NCBI GenBank assembly: GCA_002633005.1
Contig: NMRA01000780.1
Location: 1-64,000 of the forward strand
Length of the DNA: 64,000 bases
Origin: Phoronis australis
Taxonomy: Eukaryota; Phoronida; Phoronidae
Direction: 5' to 3'
Part shown: piece after piece, positions 33,555-45,300 of the stretch
Numbering within the stretch: position 1 is the stretch's first letter
Layout: each line of letters begins with the position of its first letter
Notes under the pieces: generated by a model
Database searches by the model: none
The model's input: only the letters and a program-made list of their open reading frames with translations
What the model was told of the DNA's origin: nothing
Translations under genes and position numbers: made by a program

Positions 33555-35165
33555 GTACCGGTTCGTCACTGCTCTACAAATAAAATGACACGCTGGTCTA
33601 TGGCAATACCTGGAATCACCCCATTTTGACTAAGCACCAATTCGAGGTCGATTTCATAACAGTAAGTGGTATAAATCAAATCTTATTTTTGTGACAGAAG
33701 ACTGGTGGTGTTTATACGTGTAGCGTTTTAAATACACAATTACAACTGGATGCATTTGGGCATTGACGTCCTTGGCCAAAAAAACGATACATTTAGACTT
33801 CCCTAGTGAGAGTTATCTCAATGACAGAGAGAGAAGATATTCATTCGGTTAGTATCAGCTCATATTTTTACTTTTCGAGAAACTTCGTGCAAAATGTTAT
33901 TGTCATGACGTTGCAAATTACAACTCACCAAAATTAGATTATTTTCCGATTCACAGCAACAGAATCTAATAGCACCGAACATTTCGAAACATGTGAAAAC
34001 ATCAATCTAAAAATAATACGCCGTCAACCATAACCTCACCGTCTCACAAACCATGCCTTCTTCTCAAAGACGTAACGTATGCCATGGATTGTTGTTGCCT
34101 GACTGAAATCAAACCAAATCTTCGCCCAGCTTCGTACTGTAGAGACTGTCGCCTCTTCTTTCTCAATGTCTCCGTCCATAGTCGTTTTCAATTGGACATA
34201 AAAGCATCAACTCACTGAGACATTGCCAAAGAGTGAACATTTTATATACAAATGGCCATACATATAGTACATGTATACTTGTGGATAACTTGGTCATTCT
34301 TTATTGCCATGGGTGTCATATTTCCATTACCGTGAAATAATTAGATTTTCAAACCATGAAAAATGAAACTCTGTATCGCTGGGAATGATTAGATTTTATA
34401 TTGATATTCCATTGATAATGCCAAACGAGTTACGGACATTTGACATGGCAAAATTGTCAAGTATGCTTTTAAAAATTGGTCTCTGGACACCACATGTATA
34501 GTGCAATGTAATTCACTGCGCATCATTTTCCGGAATCTAAATAATGCATTTCGTTTACTTACATGTACAAGTACTCGCATTGCCTGGCAACAGTTCGAGG
34601 AAAACCCCAAAGCGGAAAATTGGAAAACGGCATAATGTACTTTGGAAACTGGGTGACGTGTTACCAAGGGGAAATGCATCTTAAGAATAAGTAGTGCTTG
34701 GAAGATGCCTACTTGAAAGTACATATTTGGAAAATGAAATAATGATTACAAGCGGACTTGTACTGTCACTGACTCACCTGGCTGGCTACAGCAGTCTTTG
34801 CTTGACTCACCTTCGTTGACGTTGCCTGCTTATGCTTCTTTGCAGAATTACACGCAATTGCCTGTAGTGATAGTCTCCTTGTGGGGATTTATATTTACTT
34901 TGCATGTTTTGTGCGTATTTTGACGTAATAACTTGTTGACAACGTTTGTTGAGATAATCCTACCACAATTCATTGGCGGATCTGGGATGTTGTAAAGGGG
35001 ATAATGGGATTGGGGCAAGCACAAATTCGGATCATGAAAGGAAAGTGATCTAGCAACCCTAAAATTGTGTGCAGTGGTGTCAGAATATAGTCTGACAGTA
35101 TTATTAGTTGTATTGTTTTGTTCTGTTATTCCGTTTGATTGGCATGAACCCTGAGTTAAGTACAA

Positions 35166-35808
35166 TGATGATGTAATTTGTTTACTACAGAATAGTATGG
35201 AACTTTGTAGAAGACTGAGGTCAGAACAGTGATGATGTAATTTGTTTACTACATTATAGTGAGGAACTTTCTAGAAGACTGTAGCATGACAATGATTAAT
35301 GCAGTCTGGAATATTCTAGAGACTAGTACATGTTTGTAGAATGATTGGGTAGGTTCCAGAAAGTTCTGGTATGTGCTTGAATTGATGAAAAGTTCTAGAA
35401 CAATGCATTAGGCTATAAATACACAAGCACGGGTTTGTGTTAGTCAGTTGAGTCCAAGAAGATCAAGTCTGGAGATCAAGAGAAGATCAAGTCAGTTCAA
35501 GTAAGTCAATCAGGAGAACTACAGTTGAGTTGCAGTGAAGAGAATCAGCAGTTACAGCGATAGTCAATAGAGAGCCAGCTATAGAGACAGCAGGTTATTG
35601 AACCAACGAGTGTAACAGTTGCTGGAAGTATCTCAAAGTTCATCACAAGTCCAGGCTTCGCAGCACTGGCTGGAGCATAAACAGACATTACGTCGGACGT
35701 TTTGTTTGAGTAGGCTTGTGAACGTACGGTCGGGATTAATAAAGGATTAACTCGAACCAGTCTTCAGTCAATCTTCGCACCGAAAGCTATTAGCACCGGT
35801 CTGTAACA
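35166..35808 (+). mobile_element. Solo-LTR-like block
   Basis: Runs from TGATGATGTAATTTG to GTCTGTAACA. It holds a TATA-like GGCTATAAATACACAAG (about 35,412) and an AATAAAGG polyadenylation-like site (about 35,740), as in an LTR (U3-R-U5). The first 60 bp are repeated in tandem (TGATGATGTAATTTGTTTACTAC at 35,166 and 35,231). No gag/pol follows and no clear target duplication is seen, so the exact ends are uncertain. Confidence 0.4.
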
Positions 35809-38570
35809 ACCTGCGCCCACCCACACACGGGGAAAAACGTGACAAGTGGGTGCTTTTGTTGGTACACGAAGGGAGATGACTGACCCCCACCCCTTTAAAA
35901 TCCCCACACTATTCTCTACTTCAAATAATTTCAGAAGCAAAAATCTTCACTATTTCGTGTTTTGAGTAAGCATTGTACATGTAGGTCTCATTTACAAGAC
36001 TTTTTTGTTCTCAATCTATCGACAGTTCAAAATACACTGAATTTTAACTGAGTTGCTTCTGCTGATGGCCCTGTCACACTAAACCTGGTGATGAACCGGA
36101 GTGGGGATGGGTTGAAACGGACATTCTAACTGGGCAAAAATATCGCTTCCGTCCACAGGGCTCCTACTACGATTGGCAGCTTTTAGTCCCATTTTGTTTT
36201 TGTCCTTATTTTACTCTATTTTTGTAAAAAATTTCAAAAAGTGGGTTGGGTTTCTGCAGGAGTATCGTTACATATGACGGCAGTTGAGTGATTACCCACG
36301 GCGGCAATTTTAGGTGGTGATGTTCCATCAAAATTAAACTTTAAGTCATATTACATTCATTTGAGTAAATATTTGAGGTTATTTTGAATGATCATTGTTT
36401 AAAGTTATGTTTCGATTGAACTGACTTGAGTTAAAAGCCATTTTATGAAGTTTTTTAATAAAAATGAAGCGTAATGAGTGTCTTTAATTGAACGTTTTCC
36501 GTCGAGTTTTCTGTGGCGATTGCTGAAATCATGTGCGTCCTAAGATGACCATGGGAAGCAAGGTATCCCTTGTGTGCTAGGGTTGGGGGTTTTTGCCCCA
36601 AGATTTTTGTTTTCGAATGAGTTATGCTTAGTGTCACGAAATACAATCCAATCACGTTGTTTCAGAATTAAAACTAATAGTTTAAAAATCACGACATTTG
36701 TTGTTTACTGATGTCAGTACAGTGAATGGCCTTGAAATTCCTAAAGCTTACAGGTACATGTAGCAACGCATGACACGTATGTGGCCACTACATCCGATGA
36801 GCCTGACTCGCTCTTTAACTCTTGCAACACCAATTCCTCTCCATTGATATTCCTCCCCAAATAAGGACCTTCTCGGAGTTTGTCATGACATCATTAAAGG
36901 AGATTGTTCCAACTGTTTTTCATTAGTAGCAGCAGTGTACAAGCTCGGCATGCGGCCATACTCCCGTTTCCGACGCTATTGACCATTAAGCCAGTCTCAT
37001 ATTTGTATATTTATCGGTCCAGATGTAACGGTGTTGCTTTGCCTTATGTTACCTGGTTTCCTGGAGCACTTTCAACGTTATCTCATCCCGCTACTAAATA
37101 TCTCACAAATTCTCTTATATTAAGGTTATGTTGGACTTCATAGACAAGTCTGTGCATTCGACTAAAACTGTCTAAAACCATAGATTTTAATTCGGTAAAA
37201 GGGCTTAGATGTTTCAATGGTAGAAACTCTGTAGAATTTGTTTGACTTTTTACCAGTGTGCCATTAACTGGGTCACGTGACCATGACGCTACACTGAAAA
37301 GCCAGCAGGGATAAAGACATTTTTAATTACATTGTTTCCACGCATGTTACATTGTGGATAAGTGAATACACTTTCAGTCGATTCCCAAACGAATGTTGAA
37401 ATAACCTTAAGTGTCTCGATCACCTCAAGTTAAAACTTTTTCTCAATCGATTTTAATCACCACCTGTCCAGTGTGTTGCGTACACTTTGAAAACGGAACA
37501 TCGATAGGAGGCATTTTGCCCCAACAATGTACCAAAACAACCCTTTTCATGTTGTGATTAAGCCACTTCTAAGGTACATACATGTATGATCTTAACCAAC
37601 CTTTCATTTGAATTTGCGATTTTACAATTAGTGATGATTGTGTACAAATAGCATCTAAATCTGTATCTATGCAGGTTATCACTCGTCCAGTGGCGGAGTA
37701 TGATACGAAAAGGTTTTACCATTGTCCTGGACTTTCGTGAACAGAGGTGTCGTCTATCACGCACGAGAGTTCAAAGTTTATCGCCGTTTACCTCAGGGTG
37801 GTCAGACGGAAACGAGTACCGCAGTACGACAAAACGTAGTCAACAAACCGTTGCTTTCAATTGGCAAATAAAGCCAAGAATTGTCATATTCCACCACTTA
37901 CCGGTTTTATCATTCTTGTTGTGTTTTGTAACTATGCTGTGTCATCAGTTTACAAAATGCAGTCGACCGTGAAGATAGATTCCTGTGTATTGCATCTACA
38001 AATAAACAAATTTGTTTTCTGTTTGAAGACAGTAATGAAACAATTAATTGTGTCATTTATTGACCCCTTGTTGATATAATACATGCACTTGGAACAACAC
38101 CAAAATCGTCTGCCATAACATTTAACTAAGAACTCTACAAATTTACATATCCGCACCTATGTTATTTTTTATTTTTAATGTTGCAGGCGTAACTACACTC
38201 TCACCATGTATTGTTCTCCATACAAAAATCGAGCTTTGATTATGTTCTAACAGTTTTTTTTGCTTTACATTGTAACTTGAAACAAGTCCTGTTAAGTGCT
38301 GTAAATTCCTGCGAAAGAGGGAGCCATCTTTAATTCCAAGATGGCGGGTTAAACAGGAGATAGCTTTGGATACCGAACCTTACTTGATTTGTGGGTTTAT
38401 ATTGTACAAAGATAAAACCCGAGGTTCGTATGATGTATTAAAAGCTTCTGACGTGACAGTATAAACATCTAACATATAGCATGCAAGTGAACCCATTCGA
38501 CCAATCAGAATGTGCGCCAAATATAAAACTAACCAATGGGGAAGATTAGCTAGGGCTGGGATGATTTGTA

Positions 38571-38700
38571 AATATATGTCAAGAGGTAGCAATTAATAAC
38601 TTTAAACTGAACACATACAGGAAATACCTAAGCTAAATATATGTCAAGAGGTAACAATTAATAACTTGAACTGAACATGTACAGGAAGTACCTAAACTAA
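38571..38700. repeat. Tandem duplication of a 64-bp unit
   Basis: Two adjacent copies starting AATATATGTCAAGAGGTA and ending ACCTAA-CTAAA, with about five differences. Confidence 0.8.
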
Positions 38701-39125
38701 ATAAACCAAGAAAACCTGTCACAAACACATTCCAATATGATTCCACATACAATAAGGCACCTGTATATCACTGTTCATGCTTTTATCGAAACGTATGCAG
38801 TTCGCCAAAATGTTAACTCTTAGCCGCTATACCATAGTAGTCAAAATCAAGCGTGCAACTTTTTACAACAGTGATGACATTATAATATCTTTCCATAACA
38901 TATGCTAAAAATATTCGACATGAAGTAACCGTGCTCAATTACTAAGAATGTGTTCGATATATACTATATCTGTACTAGTCTACCAGTAGTAAATCTGTAC
39001 AATGTACGTTTCACTGTGTCGTGAACAGACACCTCCTAAGACTCACATGCCATCATCTAGTGTACATGTTTACGATAACCTGATTTTTTAAAAACCTGGG
39101 CGCGCTAGCCCCCGCAGCAATCAAT

Positions 39126-39364
39126 CTAACATTCATTTTCAGTAATCGAAACATCGTTGGCAGGTTCCACTTTATTGGGGTGAACGTCACCATTTCTATC
39201 TTGAAACATTTTAGGTTTCCATCTGATGACTGAGAAGCGGAGTCGTAAGTTCCTGCTACAGTTTGGGAAAATCGCCAGGAAGTGATGGATAGCCGCGTCC
39301 ACAATTTCGAATAGTGTGAGGCACGATGCTCCGACAAATAATCCCATAGATCCTCCGATGTCAC
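39126..39364 (-). CDS. Gene B terminal exon: TM2, selectivity filter and tail
   Basis: Begins GDIGGSMGLFVGAS then CLTLFEIVDAAI. The tail is NCSRNLRLRF followed by a polar stretch ending ...ITENEC with TAG at 39,128-39,126. The GAS filter is intact. The tail is six residues longer than in gene A and diverges after the shared NLRL[QR]F basic patch, suggesting different cytoplasmic partners or loose constraint. Confidence 0.95.
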
Positions 39365-42300
39365 CTGTATAATACATTGAAATAAAACAAAAGTACAATT
39401 GAGTTTCACAAACTAACAGTTATCCGATTCTCTAAACAAAACATCTCGGAACGAAGCTAAAAGAATCCTAAACTGGGTAAAAAAAGCGTGGTTGTTTCTA
39501 GTCAGAGTCCGACGTCTCATCCACCAAAATGAATTATATTACATATCATTTTTCAAAACAACAAAATGTATGTAATCAACCTCTCCCGACAAGATTTCTT
39601 TGATGTTGATTTCCTAAAATCGTTTTGATATTGTGTTATACTGACACCGTGTCTAAGACTTCATAGTCTATTAACATCAACCTCTACCGTATGTACATAA
39701 TGGCATGACGTTTCTACAGGTATTTCTCTACCCATTTCCAAGTGTTATAACGTTCTTAGAGGGAAAAACACGAATACAGCATATGACACACTCATGGGTA
39801 ACAGTTCGGTTAAGGCTTATACTTCTGTTTGCGGCTAAATTTGGACATGGATCCGATCGGTTTTCAATCCATTACTCTCGCCATTAGGCCGTTATTTGAA
39901 ACTCTAAGCAAAATACAATGTATGCTTTACTTCAATGCCATAGGAAATGGGGGTGCCGGGGGTCGTTTCCCTCCAAAAAAATTGCAGGCATCAGGGTTAA
40001 GCCATGGCAACCGACATAGGCTTCGAGAAAGGTCGAAAAAAGAAAGACTATGAATACGGATATGAGAGAAAATTCAAGAGAACCTTTGACAACTCAGCAT
40101 CAGTGCATGATTTACCCTTTGAAGGCCCTGGCCAGGATATAAGTTAGGGCCTCCGTTTTTGCTGTATACATGTCGGTCGTCTAAACATACTTGAAAAAGG
40201 TGCACTTTATCATTCATACATATATTTCGATAAATCGAGAAAATTCGTAAAGCGAAGCTTTTGCGGAGCACATTAATTCACTGGATATATAAAATTCGAT
40301 AAGACAGTTTTGCAATTGCAAAAATTCAAAATTATATTTTCTAGAGGCCCTTCACTAGCAAAGGATAACAAAGACAACTGTCACTCTATTTTTCCTTTTG
40401 TTTTCTTTCTCTAAATTGTGTACAGTGTATCACTTGAGAAAGTTGATGGCTTGGAGATAAAAACCAATTGCTGCGCATTTCCTGACTTTTGAAGACATAG
40501 ATCTTTTCATATTTAAGAGCCCAACTCTTGAAGAGGGCTATTAATGACATTGAAATGGCCATCCTTTTCGTCTTTTGATCGGCAAACTCCTAAGGGGCCG
40601 CTCACGAAGAGAGGGCCCAATGTTGGAATCGATTATCTCTGTTTTCTTGTTTTTTGTGAAATCGTACAACCGACTTTCATGCTGAGGAAGTCACTTTTTC
40701 CAAGGTCACCCGACTATGGAATGAACTGTCACTTTTTACCAAGCTTAATGATGTGTAGCCTTTCATCAATTCCGCAAGACGGAACCCCCACTCGGTGGGG
40801 CGGTTCGGGTGTCCCTCCGTATATGTAAATCCGACACGAGGGGAAGTTGAGATTCCAAATTCATCAATAACACAGAACAACCGTACACAGTATATGAGTA
40901 TCAAAACATTCGACCCAAACAACCAAAAACGTGAAAAATACAATAGGATTGACCACCATCAAAAGGTGGAATTTTGAAGAACATGAAGATCACTATTTGT
41001 GAATTACACAAAAAGGCTACTTCCAATGGTTAGTTATAACTAATGTTATATTTTTCCAATAGTATCACTAGAATAATATTTCTTCTGGATGTCTTTACTA
41101 GGAACTGTTTGTGTTGAATTCACAAATATCGAACGAGAACACAGTGGGCCACGATTTGTGATGACTGTGTACATGCCGAACGGGGGTACTCAAAATACTC
41201 GCAATAGTAAACAAATATTTCAGCGTTGTTTTGAAATTCAAGTTAAAATCGTGAACCGTTATAAGTACCTCGGAAGTGATCAAAAATACACCTTAATATG
41301 AATGCCCAATTTCTCATGTTCCCCCGGTAACCCGTCAAAAATCTGCGATTATGCCTGCGGAAATTGCTTATAATATTCCATTTTGATAAACAAATTAGTT
41401 GGTTTTTGATTTACATGTTTATGTATCTACGAAAACAAGCAGCCGGGTTAATAAATGAGTTTTGGCAATTAGAAGCTAGTATCTTAAGAAATGATGATGT
41501 TTCAGTGAATTTAGTTTAAGCCTGAATATGGAAAAAACTCTATAATCAGATCCCCAAATAGTAAAGTGCACTTGGACGCTTCTTGCCTATCTAAAATAAC
41601 GCTCAAAGACATTGGACAATTCCCAAAAATTTACTCACAATTCAGATGACAATAATTGCATTGCTTTTTGACTTCGGTACAAGATTTGTCGTTCAAACTC
41701 ATAAACAGGGGATCAAAAAGGAATTAAGTGTCATTAAATCATGGTACACGCATTGCTCATGGATTTGATTGCTGGTTTCTGATTTATATGTACATGTTTA
41801 TGCATCCACGCAAATGAGTTGGTTGATGCATGGTTTTTAATACAGTTAGAAGCTTTCAGTATCTTGTAAGAAATGACAATGCTTCAACGAACTAAGTTGC
41901 AGGCAGACATTGGGAAAATTCGATCTGTCATCAGATCCCAAACATAAAAGTTCATTAATTCATTAATTTATCTATCTGCAATAAGTCTCAAAGATATTGA
42001 TAAATGTCGGACAGCTCCACAAAGTGTCCTAAATTTTTCTCACAATTCAAATGACAATAAATTGTTAATTGACTTAGGAAGTAGATTAGTGAGTTCACAA
42101 ACCGTAGATAGAAAAATAAGTTCGTTCAAGTACTTAAATAAATAAAATTAAACTTATTGCTCATCAACTTGGAAAGGCTTTCTTTGGACTTCGTTGATGT
42201 TGCTAGTTTCCAAAAGTTTTGCGCAATGAACTTTCTTCAAAACTGAATCATTTGCTTTCCTTTCCTGTGCATATTACTCACACGATGCACGTCATGGCTG

Positions 42301-45300
42301 ACGCACCCACCATAAAAATTAGGTGTAACCATGAAGTGGGCCTGCGCAGAATCTCAGTGATCCACGGGAGCTGAATTTGAACACCAGGCGTTGAATTTGT
42401 ACATTTTTGGGACACTCTGTATCATTTTCCCCAGTCACAAGCAACTGGACTACCGCTTGTGTTTCCTCAAGGGATTTTAAAACGGCCACAAAGGCACTCA
42501 TACCAGGGACCTCGATACCTCACATTTCAAAAAATTCCTCCAAAGAATGGCCATGATAAAATGAAGTTTTCCTGAAACTCGATCATAATAAAACGACCTT
42601 AGAGCCAGCGCAGAGGAATAGGTAGTTCATCGAATCCACTGTTGGATCCCAGCTACCCGTCAGTGCGCTGGCCCTAAAGCCATTCTTACTCGCCGTGAAA
42701 CTTCCATGGTTTACGGTTACTCAAATATTGATGGCTGCATCTCAGGTATTACCCCTCAACCCACCTGTGGCGGACTTGGGGGATCGGAACTAATATGGTG
42801 ACATCCAGAGAACAGGGGGGATAGGAAGGAGGTAGGTCGGCGAAGTCGAGTTGGTTTGTGCTCCCCCAATATTTTTGCCTACGGGTCTGTACTTATGTAC
42901 GTAATGCATAAGGAGTAGTAGCCAGTCGCCCTTGGCTCCCAGTGAGAGATATTGTTGTAGGCCTATTACTTCATGTGCATAGCTTTCTTGATATGTCTTT
43001 TAGTCGGAGTATCACAGCATGCGTGGTTAAAACAACACGGCATTTAATTCAGGCTGGACTAATAGCAAATTCAAGCAAGCTACAGTGTACAGTATGCAGG
43101 TGAATCTAAATGGCAAATGTCTGCAATATGATTGAGGAAGTTGACTAAGCCTTCGTAGGCAATAAGGAATTCGCGAATGCATAAAAGTACGCTCGAAGAA
43201 AATGGCGTACTGCCAAACAGACGACCAAAGGGTGTCAAGTTCAAACTACGCTGCCTACCAGAAAAATATAACGCACTATCCCCCACCTTGAATGTACGAG
43301 ATACTCGAACGCTGCTACACTAGTAGAAACAGCCGATCGAAACGCCGCGCTAATGTAAATAGTTGATTGGAGTAAACAGACCAAGTGACAGCAGACATAC
43401 ATTAAACGTGAAGGATTAGTCAACTCCGAAATTCGAAAATGGTCTAAAGGGAATACACGAGTGCACGGTTTGAGTACACCGTAGTAAATAACGAAAGACC
43501 AATAGGGTTATCCCGGATTATGTTTCTATTAGCAAATTCTTAAAGGTACATGTACGCTCACAGAGAGAGTTGACATAATGTTGGACTCGATTACGTCTAC
43601 ATGTATTTTCCTGTTTTTTTGTGAAATCGTGCAACCAACTTTCATATTGAAGAAGGTCACTTCCCGCACCGTCGTCTGACCACTCGACGGTGGAATGAAC
43701 TGTCACTCTTTTCCAAGCTTAATGATGTTAAGCTTTTCACAATTAAGGTGTCCCATTTCAGACGGGACCCTCTCTCGTTGGAGCAGTTCGGAGAAATGTC
43801 CTTTTGTCCCTCTATACATGTAAATCAGACACTGCCAAGTATTCACGAGGGAAGTTGTGATTCAAAGTTCATTAAAAAAGAAAAATCATTCGTGCACAGC
43901 ACAGCAGTATCACGACATTCGACCCAAACAACCAAAAATTAACGTGAAAAAATACAATAGGATTGACCGCCATCGAAAGGGAGTTAGGAATTTTAAAGAA
44001 AGTGAAGACTGCTGTTTGTTAACTACACAAAATGACTATTTCCGATGTTACTGTTTCCCATATCATCACAAGAGTAGTATCTCTTTTGAAGATGGTTACA
44101 ATGCGTTGTTTGTAAGGAATTCCCACATCTGGAAAACACTGCTGCCGAGGCTACCATTGGGGTGACCGTGTACATGTAGATGTCGAACGAGTGTACCCAA
44201 ATACTCGTAATAATAAACAAATTAAACAAATATTTCAGCGTTTTTTTTTGAGGTCAAGTTAAACTCGTGAACCCTGAAAGGTACCTCGGAAAGAGCAATG
44301 CCCAATCTCCCATTTCCCCAGGTTACCAATCAAAAATCTGCGCGCATGCCTGCGCAAATTGCTTATAATATTCCATTTTGATCAATAAACTCGTTGCCTT
44401 CTGTTTTACATGTACATGTTTATGTATCTACGAAAACCAAGAGGTTAATTGGTGATTTTTGGCAATTAGAAGCTAATCTTTTAAGAAATGATGACGATTC
44501 AGGGAATTTAGTTGAAGTCTGAGTATGGAAAAAAATATAATCCGATCACCATATAGTGAAGGGCACTTGGACGCTTTTTGCCTATCTAAAATAACTCTCA
44601 AATACATTGACGATATTAAGACACTTCCCAAAAAAATTACCAACAATTCAAATGACAAGAAATGCATTGCTTTTTGGCATCGGTACAAGATTTGTTGTTT
44701 AAGGTCACTAACAGGGGATCAAAAAGGAATTAAGTCATTAAATCTAGGTAAACGCATTGCTCATGGATTTGATTGTTACTTTCTGATTTACATATTTATG
44801 TATCTACGAACGTGGACTGCTTGAGAGATGATTTTTTGACAATTAGAAGCTAATCTTGCAAGAAATGACAATACTTCAATGAACTTAATTGCAGGCCGAC
44901 TTTGGGAAAATTCGATCTATCATCAGATCCCAAATAAAAAGTACGGTAAACAAGTTTTGTCTATCTGAAATAAGTCTCAATGAAATTGGTGAATTTCGGG
45001 CAGCTCAAAAATGTGTCCTAAATGTTCTCACAATTCAAATGACAATAATTTTTTATTGGCTTAGAAACTAGATTACTGGGTTTAAGTTTACAAACCGTAG
45101 ATCGAAAACGAAGTTTAAGTACTTAAATAAATAAAATCAAACTTATTGGTCATGAACTTGGAAATGTTGTCTTTGAACTTCCTTGAGGTTTTTGGTTTCC
45201 AGTAGTATTGCGCAATGAATTTTTTTTCTTCAAAGCTGAATCGTTGGCTTGCATTTCCCGTGCACACCGTGCACACACGGCATGCGCGCACCCAGGCTCG

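Larger units (their letters stand above)
31348..39125. other. Intergenic / gene A 5' region
   Basis: This lies between the gene A TM1 exon and the gene B stop and should hold the missing gene A N-terminal exon and promoter. I could not identify a His-Gly-containing exon. It contains microsatellites (32.5-32.8 kb), an LTR-like block (35.17-35.81 kb), a MITE-like GATGGCCCTGTCACACTAAA end near 36,063, and a tandem duplication at 38.57-38.70 kb. Confidence 0.5.

Noticed and set aside
34790-34850. Short minus-strand stretch with two GTGAGT donors (KKHKQATSTK / QAKTAVASQ) as the gene A N-terminal exon
   Set aside because: No His-Gly motif, no clear acceptor partner and no phase match that could be confirmed with the TM1 exon.
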